A stretch of 64,000 nucleotides of DNA from DATKUC01 sp964577375. GTDB taxonomy: Bacteria; Spirochaetota; Spirochaetia; DSM-27196; DATKUC01. This document shows, one piece after another, positions 15,717 to 24,923 of this stretch. Each line of letters begins with the position of its first letter. Position 1 is the stretch's first letter. The notes beneath the pieces were generated by a model. That model saw nothing but the letters and a program-made list of their open reading frames with translations, did no database searches and was not told where the DNA came from. The translations under genes were made by a program, and so were the position numbers. Location of the stretch: NCBI GenBank assembly GCA_964577375.1, contig CAZNYW010000011.1:1-64000 (forward strand). Direction: 5' to 3'.

Positions 15717-17552
15717 ATGGAAGCCGAAGTGGAGAGAAGGACGGTTTTTGAATCGCTCGCATCTGAATTATCCTCTCATGAGCGGCGCCAGATGCTCGAG
15801 CGCATCGGCGAGCGTGTGGCCGCGGCGGGCGACGAACCGCTGTCGGTCGACCGCGATGAGCCGACCGTCGACCTCGATGCCGAGTACCGTTCCATGGGGA
15901 TCTGGCAGCGGATCATCCTGTTCTTCCAAGCGATCTTCAGCGGCCAGGACAGGATTCTCGTACTCGAACGCAGGGTAATCGCCAACATCGTCCGATCCGT
16001 GAACGGTGCCACCCCCGGCCTCCTCGATCATCGGGCAGGCATGGTCGGCGGGCCGCTTTTCGAGGAGATAGCGCATCTTCGCGATGCGGCAGGCCGCCTG
16101 TCGACCCCATTGCGAAAGTGCGCCGGGGCGGACAAGGCGGACTTCCTCGTCTTTCTTTCCGGCGTCGAGATGGCGGAATTCCAGGAGCTCGTAGTTGCGC
16201 GCACCGATCCGTTCGGCGTCGCAGAGAGCCACAGCGATCTGACCGATATCGAGGTGAAGCGGCGCCTCGATCATGACCTGGAGGACCTGCTCTCGACGCT
16301 TCCCGCCATGGGCCGCCAGCGCATGTACCAGGACGCCCAGCTTCTCTACCTGTTGCAGCAGCTGATCAGCTTCCGCTTCGACGAGCTCTTGTCCCATTTT
16401 TCGGCTCAGGACGCGGATCAGACGCTGGGCGCACCCTATACGGAGGTCCGCGAGCAGCTCGGCCGTCTTACCTCCATCGTGCTCTCGATGAATCAGGCGC
16501 CGAATACCGGCTTTGTGGAGGCGATCTTCCTTTTCGCAAATCGCGACCGCTTTCCTTCCCGCATCGGAAGCCCGCCGGAAAGCAGGAACGCACCGCGGCT
16601 CTCAGTCGCTCAGAATGGAGGGGAGGCGGCCGGGAACCGGCGTGCTGCCGGACAGGGAGACGGAACCGGTGAGGTCGAGCCCCGGGTGGGAGACGAGTTC
16701 GAGCAGCTGCTGCAGGGCCAGGTGAGCATGGGACTCGAAGCGTTCGAAATGGTGCGCAAGTTCGGCAGGCGCGTTCCGATGCGAAGCGTCATGCGTGTGG
16801 TAACGGCCAACCTGAGCTACCGTCCGGAGGTGATCCGCGGTGGAGAGGACTGGCTCGCCGTACTCCGGCGCTACTGGCGCGAGCGTACCGAGGTGTCGTT
16901 TCGCCGATTCGTGTTCGTGCGCAAACGCAGCGAGCTGATCCAGGACAGCTCCGGTCTGCTCGACGGCGGCGTGCCGGTACCGGTGCATGGCTATCCCACC
17001 GACCGCGCCGAGGGCGGGCTCGGCCGTTTCGGGACAACTCTCTCCGTCGCCAAGGCCTTCTTTTCGATGGTCTTTCCGCTGAAGATCACCCGCCCGCTCA
17101 AGACCATCGTCATAGACGGGCAGTTCTACAAGGAGATGAATCGCGCTGAGTTCGTTGAAGCGTACAACGTCCTCGAGCAGCTCATGAGCCGGATCAAGTC
17201 GCTGGAAAATCGGCTCAAACCGGGCGGAGACTACGGCCGGGCGGTGCGGGGGTTGAGCGGCCTCGAGCCGGTGACCGCGCTTTCTCCGGAGATGGCCCTG
17301 CAGGCGATGGACGAAGAGGTCGCCGGGATGCTCGACAGTGCTATCGCCGCCCTCCGGGCGGTGACCGATGTGATCAACGGAATACTCTACGGCGAGGTGG
17401 GAGGAAGGTTCGACACGCTCTCCAACCTCGGCTATCTGGGTGGAAGCCACAACAAGGAGTACCTGCAGACGCTCGACAACGCGCTGCGAAAGTGCCGGGA
17501 GGCGGTGCGGATCCTCGGTGAGCTCTATGACCTTGAAACCCTTCGACGTTAG
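15717..17552 (+). CDS. Spirochaete-type protein resembling DUF5312, function unknown
   Basis: This 611-residue protein has no signal peptide. A hydrophobic segment GIWQRIILFFQAIFSGQDRI near residue 65 is amphipathic rather than clearly membrane-spanning. The rest is mostly predicted helical, with a poorly conserved Gly/Arg-rich linker around residues 295-325. A distinctive stretch RFGTTLSVAKAFFSMVFPLK follows and then ITRPLKTIVIDGQFYK. From memory this matches a family of about 600 residues confined to spirochaetes (DUF5312), but I cannot verify that here. It is read divergently from the cimA leader and is followed by pgeF 54 bases later. Confidence 0.75.
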   Translation: MEAEVERRTVFESLASELSSHERRQMLERIGERVAAAGDEPLSVDRDEPTVDLDAEYRSMGIWQRIILFFQAIFSGQDRILVLERRVIANIVRSVNGATPGLLDHRAGMVGGPLFEEIAHLRDAAGRLSTPLRKCAGADKADFLVFLSGVEMAEFQELVVARTDPFGVAESHSDLTDIEVKRRLDHDLEDLLSTLPAMGRQRMYQDAQLLYLLQQLISFRFDELLSHFSAQDADQTLGAPYTEVREQLGRLTSIVLSMNQAPNTGFVEAIFLFANRDRFPSRIGSPPESRNAPRLSVAQNGGEAAGNRRAAGQGDGTGEVEPRVGDEFEQLLQGQVSMGLEAFEMVRKFGRRVPMRSVMRVVTANLSYRPEVIRGGEDWLAVLRRYWRERTEVSFRRFVFVRKRSELIQDSSGLLDGGVPVPVHGYPTDRAEGGLGRFGTTLSVAKAFFSMVFPLKITRPLKTIVIDGQFYKEMNRAEFVEAYNVLEQLMSRIKSLENRLKPGGDYGRAVRGLSGLEPVTALSPEMALQAMDEEVAGMLDSAIAALRAVTDVINGILYGEVGGRFDTLSNLGYLGGSHNKEYLQTLDNALRKCREAVRILGELYDLETLRR

Positions 17553-17606
17553 GACTGGTCTCAAAAAGTTGACGATGGCGCGTGTTTTCGGATACTGTTT
17601 GTGCAC

Positions 17607-18365
17607 ATGAGCGCCTCCAGATCCGTGGCTTTTCCTGACCTTGGCGCCGCCTCGGTAATCTCGCTCCCCTTTCCGATTCCCGCCCTGCTCACGCTGAAGG
17701 CCGCGGGAGAGATGGGGGCGTCGGGCGGCGAGCTGTCACCGGCGAGAGCGGCGTTTCTCAACAAGATAGGTGTGGAGCGGAGCCGCTTCGTGAGCCTTCA
17801 CCAGGTTCATTCGCGATCCGTAGTGCTTGGAGGCAGCGAAAGCTACGGGGCCGAAGCGGACGGGATGGTGACCTCGGATCGGCGTCTCTGCTTCGGGGTT
17901 ACCGTCGCCGACTGCATGCCGATCTATCTGTACGACCGTGCTTCCGGCGCTTTCGGGCTGCTTCATTCCGGCTGGCGGGGAACCGGGATCGTTTCGGATG
18001 CGATCCGGCTCATGGCTGCGCATTTCGAGACCAATGCCGCGGAGCTCACGGTGATGATAGGTCCCGCCATCGGGTCCTGCTGCTACAGGGTCGACCAGGA
18101 CCGGGCAGCCCTCTTCCGAAGCAGATGGGGAGAGGCCGCGGCGGAGTCGCGAGGCGGGGAGTGGTTTCTCGATCTGCGGCGTGCCAACCTGGATCTGCTC
18201 GCGCGCCTCGGCGTCGGCCAGATAATAGATGCGCATGTGTGTACCGCGTGCAACACGGCCTTTTCGTCGTTCCGGCGGGAGGGAGCTGAGTCGTATGCGG
18301 GGATGCTCGCGGTCACGGGACGGCTCACGGTTCCGGCCGAGGCGACCCTGATTTCCAACGCGTAA
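17607..18365 (+). CDS. pgeF: Peptidoglycan editing factor PgeF / multicopper polyphenol oxidase (YfiH family)
   Basis: This 252-residue protein has the metal-site motifs of the Cu-oxidase_4 family: SLHQVHS (His 65, His 68), VADCMPIYL (Cys 103) and LLHSGWRGT (His 120). Members remove or prevent misincorporated L-Ser in peptidoglycan precursors, and older annotations call them laccases. A GTG six bases upstream (17601) is an alternative start. It lies between the DUF5312-like gene and argS in one direction, 16 bases before argS. Confidence in the family is high, and the exact reaction is by analogy. Confidence 0.9.
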   Translation: MSASRSVAFPDLGAASVISLPFPIPALLTLKAAGEMGASGGELSPARAAFLNKIGVERSRFVSLHQVHSRSVVLGGSESYGAEADGMVTSDRRLCFGVTVADCMPIYLYDRASGAFGLLHSGWRGTGIVSDAIRLMAAHFETNAAELTVMIGPAIGSCCYRVDQDRAALFRSRWGEAAAESRGGEWFLDLRRANLDLLARLGVGQIIDAHVCTACNTAFSSFRREGAESYAGMLAVTGRLTVPAEATLISNA

Positions 18366-18381
18366 CACTGGAGATCGATAA

Positions 18382-20148
18382 ATGGATAACATCCGCGAAG
18401 AACTGCACCGGCAGGTGCTGTCAGCCCTCGAATCATACGCCGCGGAGCGGGGAACGCCGCTCGACGGTGAGGCTTCCTCACAGCTCATTATGGAGCGGCC
18501 GCCCAAAGTGGAGCTCGGTGATATCGCATTTCCGATGTTTCCATTCGCGAAGCTGCTGCGCCAGGGGCCTCCGCAGATAGCGGCGGCCGTGGCTGCCCGG
18601 CTCACCGAAACGGGATTGCCGGGAGGCATCGCCTCGGTTGCGGGTGCCGGACCCTACCTCAACGCAAGCTACGACCGCGTCGCCTACGGGCGAACCGTTC
18701 TTGCGCGGGTGGAATCGGCCGGGGAAGGCTACGGCAGGACCGAACAGCTCGCCGGGCAGCGCATCACCGTTGAGTTCTCCTGTCCCAACACGAACAAACC
18801 GCTGCATCTCGGCCATCTTCGCAACGACGCCCTTGGCGAGAGCGTGTCGAAGATACTCGAGGCAAACGGTGCGCAGGTGCGCAAGGTCAATCTGATCAAC
18901 GACCGCGGGATACACATCTGTCAGTCGATGCTCGCTTACCTCAGGTTTGCCGGAGGAAAGACCCCGGAAACCGAAGGCGAGAAGTCCGACCACTTTGTGG
19001 GCGACTACTACGTGAAGTTCCACGAAGCGGCAAAAAACGATGCATCCCTTGCAGGTGAGGCGAGAGAGCTCCTGAAAAAGTGGGAGCAGGGCGACGAGGA
19101 GACAATCCATCTATGGCGGAAGATGAACGACTGGGCAATCGGAGGGATCCAGGAGACCTACGACGCGACCGGCGTGTCGTTCGACCAGATATATTATGAG
19201 AGCGAAACCTACACCCGCGGGCGTGACGAAATCCTGCGGGGACTCGAGCGGGGCCTTTTTCGAAAGGAGGAGGACGGCGCGGTGACCGTCGATCTCTCCG
19301 AAATCGACCTCGAGAAGAAGGTGCTTCTCCGTGGAGACGGAACATCGCTCTATGTGACCCAGGACATCGGGACCGCGCTGATCCGCTACGATGACTGGCC
19401 CTTCGACCGGCTGATCTACGTGGTGGCTTCGGAGCAGAAATACCATTTCATCGTTCTGTTTCACGTCATGGAAAAGCTCGGCTACAGGTGGGCCGCCAAC
19501 CTCTATCATCTTGCCTACGGAATGGTGAATCTCCCCGAGGGCAGAATGAAGTCACGGGAGGGAACGATCGTCGATGCCGATGATCTGATCGCCCAGCTTA
19601 CTGAAATGGCAGCGGAAGAGATTCGCGAAAAGGAGCGGGAGGAGGCGGTCGGCGATCTGGAGGCCACGGCCGGGAGGGTAGCCCTCGGAGCGCTTCACTA
19701 CTATCTGCTTCAAACAAGTCCTTCGCGCGACATGATCTTCAACCCCAGGGAATCGCTCTCATTCAATGGAAACACCGGCCCCTATCTGCAGTACATGGGC
19801 GCGAGAATCTGCAGCATGCTTCGCAAGGACGGCGGCAGAAACGACCTCCCCGTCGCGCAGATCGACCTGTCGGCGCTCGAGGTGCAGGACGAATGGGAGA
19901 TGCTCCGCATGATCGGAGACTTTCCCCAGACGGTTGCCCTCGCGGGGGCGGGGTACAATCCTGCCGTTATTACCGGATACCTCTACGAACTGGCCAAGGT
20001 GTTCAGCCGGTACTACCATGACAACCCGATTGTAACCTGCGAGGACGATCGGATCCGGCCCGCCCGTGTAGGACTCGCGAAGGCCGTGATGCGGGTGTTT
20101 CGCAACGCCTTCGAGCTCATCGGTGTACCGTTCCTCGAGGTGATGTAG
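18382..20148 (+). CDS. argS: Arginyl-tRNA synthetase
   Basis: This 588-residue class I synthetase has the N-terminal additional domain with KVELGDIAFPMF. The HIGH-type motif appears as PLHLGHLRND after VEFSCPNTNK, the KMSKS-type loop as GRMKSREGTIVDADD, and the C-terminal DALR anticodon-binding domain ends FRNAFELIGVPFLEVM. Length and order of blocks are normal. ATG 18382 has GGAG upstream. A short hairpin with a T tract (20155-20173) follows the stop. Confidence 0.95.
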   Translation: MDNIREELHRQVLSALESYAAERGTPLDGEASSQLIMERPPKVELGDIAFPMFPFAKLLRQGPPQIAAAVAARLTETGLPGGIASVAGAGPYLNASYDRVAYGRTVLARVESAGEGYGRTEQLAGQRITVEFSCPNTNKPLHLGHLRNDALGESVSKILEANGAQVRKVNLINDRGIHICQSMLAYLRFAGGKTPETEGEKSDHFVGDYYVKFHEAAKNDASLAGEARELLKKWEQGDEETIHLWRKMNDWAIGGIQETYDATGVSFDQIYYESETYTRGRDEILRGLERGLFRKEEDGAVTVDLSEIDLEKKVLLRGDGTSLYVTQDIGTALIRYDDWPFDRLIYVVASEQKYHFIVLFHVMEKLGYRWAANLYHLAYGMVNLPEGRMKSREGTIVDADDLIAQLTEMAAEEIREKEREEAVGDLEATAGRVALGALHYYLLQTSPSRDMIFNPRESLSFNGNTGPYLQYMGARICSMLRKDGGRNDLPVAQIDLSALEVQDEWEMLRMIGDFPQTVALAGAGYNPAVITGYLYELAKVFSRYYHDNPIVTCEDDRIRPARVGLAKAVMRVFRNAFELIGVPFLEVM

Positions 20149-20154
20149 TTCCCG

Positions 20155-20173
20155 CCCGCCTTCGCGGGATTTT
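20155..20173 (+). terminator. Short terminator-like hairpin after argS
   Basis: CCCGC at 20155-20159 pairs with GCGGG at 20164-20168 around a CTTC tetraloop and is followed by four T. It is weak, but its position seven bases after the argS stop fits. Confidence 0.5.
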
Positions 20174-20186
20174 CCGCACACCGGCT

Positions 20187-20234
20187 CCTACATTTCCGTA
20201 GGAACTCTTGTCAAAATACCTACAAATTGGTAGC
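20187..20234 (+). promoter_or_regulatory. Twin dyads upstream of the gltB sigma-54 promoter (enhancer candidates)
   Basis: Two related inverted repeats, CCTACATTTCCGTAGG at 20187-20202 and CCTACAAATTGGTAGC at 20219-20234, share the frame CCTACA-N5-GTAG. Their centres are 32 bases apart, about three helical turns, so they would lie on the same DNA face. They stand 77-124 bases upstream of the -24 element, a normal distance for an activator of sigma-54 RNA polymerase. The motif is not the NtrC consensus. Confidence 0.6.
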
Positions 20235-20309
20235 TTACCAGCTGACTGCAACTATATGTAATCTGAGTAAATATTTATGCAATTGGCATTTGGTCGACAT
20301 TCGGACGAC

Positions 20310-20325
20310 TGGCACGGAACTTGCT
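20310..20325 (+). promoter_or_regulatory. Sigma-54 (RpoN) promoter of gltBD
   Basis: TGGCACGGAACTTGCT matches the consensus TGGCACG-N4-TTGCW at every defined base. GG (20311-20312) and GC (20323-20324) are 12 bases apart. The start would be near 20336, about 37 bases before the gltB ATG. Confidence 0.9.
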
Positions 20326-20372
20326 TGTTAAATATGCTTACTGTGTAAGTCACCTCAGGGGAAGGAGCGGCT

Positions 20373-23300
20373 ATGAGCCAACAGGCGCGCCCTAAACAGT
20401 ATGGCCTCTACGATCCCGGCTACGAGCATGACGGGTGCGGAGTCGGGTTCGTTGCGCATATCAAGGGTCAGAGAAGTCACGATATCATTGAAAAGGCCAG
20501 GGAAGTTCTGTTGAACATGACCCATCGCGGAGCGGTGGGAAGCGAGAGGAATACCGGCGACGGATCCGGCGTGCTGACCGCGCTGCCCTGGGAGTTTCTC
20601 GAGAAGGTTGCGGAAAACGACCTTTCGCTCGAGCTGCCGGAACGGGGAACCTATGCTGCCGGCATTGTTTTCCTGCCGCAGGACAAGGGCGACCGGGATG
20701 CGTGCCGTGCCTCCTTCGAGGAGATAATCGCCGAAGAGGGCCAGAGGCTGGTCGGCTGGCGGCGGGTGCCCCATGACAATTCGATGATCGGACCCACTGC
20801 GCTCGCTTCCGAGCCGGTGATGGAGCAGGTGTTCATTGCGTCGGCGGGAGATCTGGACGAGGCCGCCTTCGATCGCAAGCTGTACGTCGTGAGGAAACGA
20901 GCGACACATCTGATTCGAGGCAAGAAGTTCGATCCGCACGACTCCTTCTATATTTGCAGTCTCTCGACGCGCGTCATGGTCTACAAAGGCATGCTCATGC
21001 CCGAGCAGCTTTTCAGCTATTTTCCTGACCTGAGCGACCCGGCCTACAAGAGCCACCTCTGCATGGTACATTCGCGGTTTTCTACCAACACCTTCCCCAG
21101 CTGGGACCGCGCACAGCCGCAGCGATTCATGGCGCACAACGGCGAGATAAACACTCTTCAGGGCAACGTGAACAAAATGCGGTCGCGGCAGGGGACGCTT
21201 AAGAGCGACCTGTTTGGTACCGATCTCGACCGGGCGATGCCGATAATCGAGCCTGATCTGTCGGACTCAGGCACACTGGACAACGTGCTGGAGCTTCTGC
21301 TCCTCGCGGGGCGTGAACTTCCCGAGGCGGTCATGATGATGATCCCGGAGGCGTGGCAGGAGCACAAGCACATGCCCGATCACGGTGCCGCAATGTACGA
21401 ATACATGAGCACGATGATGGAGCCCTGGGATGGTCCCGCTTCAATCACCTTTTCGGACGGAAAGGTGATCGGCGCGGTGCTCGACCGAAACGGGCTGCGG
21501 CCGAGCCGCTACTATGTCACGGACGACGACATAGTTGTGATGGCCAGTGAGGTCGGCGTGATCGACGTCGACGCAGGTCTCATCAAGACCAAGGGGCGTC
21601 TTCAGCCCGGCCGCATGTTTCTGGTGAATTTCGAAGAGGGCCGAATCGTCGACGACGTGGAGCTGAAAGACGGCTTCGCGTTGAGCCGGCCCTACCGGAA
21701 ATGGCTCGACGAACAGCGGATCGAGCTCTCCCATCTTCCGGCACCGCAGACCGTCGCCGGACTCGATGAAGCGACGCTCGAGTCGCGGCAGATGATCTTC
21801 GGATATACCCTCGAGCATCTGTCGCTCATTCTCAAGCCGATGGCCGAAAACGGCAAGGAGCCGCTCGGGTCGATGGGCAACGATGCTTCGCTGGCCTGCC
21901 TTTCGGAACGGCCGAGACTGACGTATGAGTATTTCAAGCAGCTCTTTGCGCAGGTCACCAACCCGCCGATCGATTCGATCCGCGAAGACATCGTCATGAG
22001 CCTCGTCAGTTACATCGGGCCTGAGCGGAACCTGCTGGAGGCGACTCCCGAGCACGCGCACCGCGTCCGCCTGCAGCAGCCCGTGCTGACCAACGCCGAG
22101 CTCGCGCAGCTTCGAGAGATGGACCACCGCGGCTGGCGCACACTGGATATTGATATCACCTATCCAGTCACCAAAGGAACGGACGGTCTGAAGGCCTGTC
22201 TCGAGCGTATCTGCGCTGAGTCGGAGCAGGCGATAGGCGACGGCTACGGGATGGTCATCCTCACCGACCGGGCGGCCGGTCGCGACCGTGTGCCGGTGAG
22301 CGCTCTTATCGCGACCGGTGCGGTTCACCACCACCTGGTGCGGAACGCCAAGCGCACTCAGATCGGTATCGTCCTCGAAACGGGTGAGCCGCGCGAGGTG
22401 CACCACTACTGCATGCTGGTCGGCTACGGCGCCGATGCGATAAATCCCTACCTCGCGTACGAGACCATGTGGCAGATGGCGCGCGAGGGCCGCATACTCA
22501 AGGACCTGAGCCAGGAACAGATCCTTGTCAACTATGCGCACGCGGTGGAGGCCGGGATGCGCAAGGTGATGGGCAAGATGGGAATAAGCACCCTCGAGAG
22601 CTACAAGGGAGCCCAGATCTTCGAGGCGGTCGGAATTGCGGCGGAGGTGATCGACCGGTGCTTCGCCGGAACCGCCAGCCGCATCCAGGGCGTCGGCTTC
22701 GACGTCTTCGCGGAAGAGGCGCTGCGAAGGCATCAGATGGCCTTCCCGGACCGCAATGTCCCCGTCGGTTTCCAGGACTTTAATCCGGGTGACTATCAGT
22801 ATCGCTTCAACGGTGAAAAGCACATGTGGGATCCGGAGTCGATCTCTCTTGTGCAGCAGGCGGCCATTCGCAACGATTCCGAATCCTACCGCCGGTTCGC
22901 CGAGCGGCAGAACCAGCGCTCCTCAAAACAGGCGACCCTCCGCGGTCTGCTGAAGCTTCGGGCGGGCAAATCGATCCCGATAACCGAAGTGGAGCCTGCG
23001 GAGAACATCCTGAGACGTTTTGCCACGGGCGCAATGAGCTTCGGCTCGATAAGCCAGGAGGCACACGAAACGCTTGCGCTTGCGATGAACCGCATCGGCG
23101 GGAAATCGAACACCGGCGAAGGCGGCGAGATTCCCGCGCGCTACAAGCCGCTCCCGAACGGTGACTCGAAGCGCTCGGCCATCAAACAGATCGCATCCGG
23201 CCGTTTCGGCGTGAACATCGACTATCTGACCAATGCCGACGAAATCCAGATAAAAATGGCACAGGGCGCGAAGCCGGGCGAAGGCGGTGAGCTGCCCGGG

Positions 23301-24923
23301 CACAAGGTGTTTGAAATAATCGCGAAGACACGGTTTTCCACGCCGGGTGTCGGCCTGATCAGTCCGCCGCCGCATCACGATATCTATTCGATCGAGGATC
23401 TGGCGCAGCTCATCTTCGACCTCAAGAACGCGAATCCCCGCGCCCGGATCAGCGTGAAGCTGGTCTCCGAGGTCGGTGTCGGCACCGTTGCCGCCGGCGT
23501 CGCCAAGGCACACGCAGACCACATTCTGATCTCCGGGCACGACGGAGGAACCGGCGCGAGCCCGCTCACGGGCATCAAGCACGCCGGTCTTCCCTGGGAG
23601 CTCGGTCTGGCGGAAACGCACCAGACGCTGGTGATGAACGACCTTCGAAGCCGCGTTGTGCTCCAGACCGATGGCCAGATCAAGACCGGCCGGGACGTGG
23701 TGATAGCGGCAATGCTCGGCGCAGAAGAGTGCGGATTCGCCACAAGCGCGCTGATCTCGGTCGGCTGCATAATGATGCGAGTCTGTCACAAGAACACCTG
23801 CCCGGTCGGCGTTGCGACGCAGGACCCTCAGCTTCGCGCGAAGTTCGCCGGAAAGCCCGAGTACGTCATCAATTTGCTGACTTTCATTGCCGAGGATGTG
23901 CGCGCCATCATGGCGGAGCTCGGGTTCCGCCGTTTCGAGGAGCTTGTCGGCCGGGTCGACATGCTCGAGGTGGACGAAAGCGTCCGCAACTGGAAGTCGA
24001 AGAACATCGACCTGTCGCGCCTTTTGATGCCTGCGAAGAAGAAGAGCCCCGATACGCGCGTCATCTGCTGCATCCCCCAGGAACACGGTATCGAGACCGT
24101 GCTGGACCGCACCTTCATCCGGCTTGCCGAGCGGGTGCTGCTGCACCGCGAACCGCTGCGACTGGATCTGCCGGTCAGGAACACGGACCGTGCGGTCGGC
24201 ACGATGCTCAGTCATCACATCACGACCCGGTGGGGCGCGGAAGGGCTTCCTGAAGGGACGCTTCATGTGAAGCTGACCGGAAGCGCAGGGCAGAGCTTCG
24301 GCGCCTGGCTTGCACCCGGGGTGACGATCGAGCTCGAAGGCGATGCGAATGACTACGTCGGCAAAGGGCTTTCGGGCGGGACGCTTGTGGTCTATCCCCC
24401 GGCGCGGTCGAGCTTTGTCCCCGAAGAAAACATCATCATCGGAAACGTGGCTCTGTACGGGGCAATCTCGGGCCGGGGCTATTTCCGCGGCCGGGCGGCG
24501 GAACGTTTCTGCGTGCGCAATTCCGGAGCGAACGTTGTAATCGAGGGCGTGGGCGACCACGGCTGCGAATACATGACCGGAGGCCGGGCGGTGATCCTCG
24601 GGCCAACGGGGAGGAATTTTGCGGCCGGAATGAGCGGGGGAATCGCCTATGTCTGGAATGTACAAAAGGATTTCCCCACCCGGGTGAACATGGGAATGGT
24701 CGAGCTGGAAGAGCTCGAAGACGACGAGGATATCGAAACCGTGCAGGAGCTTATTCGCGAGCACAGCGAGTTCACCGGATCACCGGTGGCGGCCTATGTG
24801 CTCGACACGTGGGACAAGAGAAGAGGAGAGTTTGTAAAGGTTATTCCGCCGGCATATCGGCGGGTAATGGAGCTGCAGCGGACCGGTCAGATCGAGAGGG
24901 TGATGGAGGTGGTGAATGGGTAA
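20373..24923 (+). CDS. gltB: Glutamate synthase (NADPH) large subunit
   Basis: This 1516-residue subunit converts glutamine and 2-oxoglutarate to two glutamates. The N-terminal class II amidotransferase domain has its nucleophile in HDGCGVGF (Cys 22, exposed after removal of a short propeptide). A central domain, an FMN-binding synthase domain (MSFGSISQEAHETLALAMNR, SGHDGGTGASPL) and the 3Fe-4S cysteines in RVCHKNTCPVGVATQ follow. The C-terminal GXGXG beta-helix has GGTLVVYPP and TGGRAVILG. ATG 20373 follows GGAAGGAG. It is read from a sigma-54 promoter, so nitrogen-linked control is likely, and it overlaps gltD by eight bases. Confidence 0.96.
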   Translation: MSQQARPKQYGLYDPGYEHDGCGVGFVAHIKGQRSHDIIEKAREVLLNMTHRGAVGSERNTGDGSGVLTALPWEFLEKVAENDLSLELPERGTYAAGIVFLPQDKGDRDACRASFEEIIAEEGQRLVGWRRVPHDNSMIGPTALASEPVMEQVFIASAGDLDEAAFDRKLYVVRKRATHLIRGKKFDPHDSFYICSLSTRVMVYKGMLMPEQLFSYFPDLSDPAYKSHLCMVHSRFSTNTFPSWDRAQPQRFMAHNGEINTLQGNVNKMRSRQGTLKSDLFGTDLDRAMPIIEPDLSDSGTLDNVLELLLLAGRELPEAVMMMIPEAWQEHKHMPDHGAAMYEYMSTMMEPWDGPASITFSDGKVIGAVLDRNGLRPSRYYVTDDDIVVMASEVGVIDVDAGLIKTKGRLQPGRMFLVNFEEGRIVDDVELKDGFALSRPYRKWLDEQRIELSHLPAPQTVAGLDEATLESRQMIFGYTLEHLSLILKPMAENGKEPLGSMGNDASLACLSERPRLTYEYFKQLFAQVTNPPIDSIREDIVMSLVSYIGPERNLLEATPEHAHRVRLQQPVLTNAELAQLREMDHRGWRTLDIDITYPVTKGTDGLKACLERICAESEQAIGDGYGMVILTDRAAGRDRVPVSALIATGAVHHHLVRNAKRTQIGIVLETGEPREVHHYCMLVGYGADAINPYLAYETMWQMAREGRILKDLSQEQILVNYAHAVEAGMRKVMGKMGISTLESYKGAQIFEAVGIAAEVIDRCFAGTASRIQGVGFDVFAEEALRRHQMAFPDRNVPVGFQDFNPGDYQYRFNGEKHMWDPESISLVQQAAIRNDSESYRRFAERQNQRSSKQATLRGLLKLRAGKSIPITEVEPAENILRRFATGAMSFGSISQEAHETLALAMNRIGGKSNTGEGGEIPARYKPLPNGDSKRSAIKQIASGRFGVNIDYLTNADEIQIKMAQGAKPGEGGELPGHKVFEIIAKTRFSTPGVGLISPPPHHDIYSIEDLAQLIFDLKNANPRARISVKLVSEVGVGTVAAGVAKAHADHILISGHDGGTGASPLTGIKHAGLPWELGLAETHQTLVMNDLRSRVVLQTDGQIKTGRDVVIAAMLGAEECGFATSALISVGCIMMRVCHKNTCPVGVATQDPQLRAKFAGKPEYVINLLTFIAEDVRAIMAELGFRRFEELVGRVDMLEVDESVRNWKSKNIDLSRLLMPAKKKSPDTRVICCIPQEHGIETVLDRTFIRLAERVLLHREPLRLDLPVRNTDRAVGTMLSHHITTRWGAEGLPEGTLHVKLTGSAGQSFGAWLAPGVTIELEGDANDYVGKGLSGGTLVVYPPARSSFVPEENIIIGNVALYGAISGRGYFRGRAAERFCVRNSGANVVIEGVGDHGCEYMTGGRAVILGPTGRNFAAGMSGGIAYVWNVQKDFPTRVNMGMVELEELEDDEDIETVQELIREHSEFTGSPVAAYVLDTWDKRRGEFVKVIPPAYRRVMELQRTGQIERVMEVVNG

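Noticed and set aside
22923..24764. A 613-codon open frame on the minus strand opposite gltB
   Set aside because: It is the antisense shadow of a well-conserved gene with GC-rich third positions and has no protein-family features of its own.
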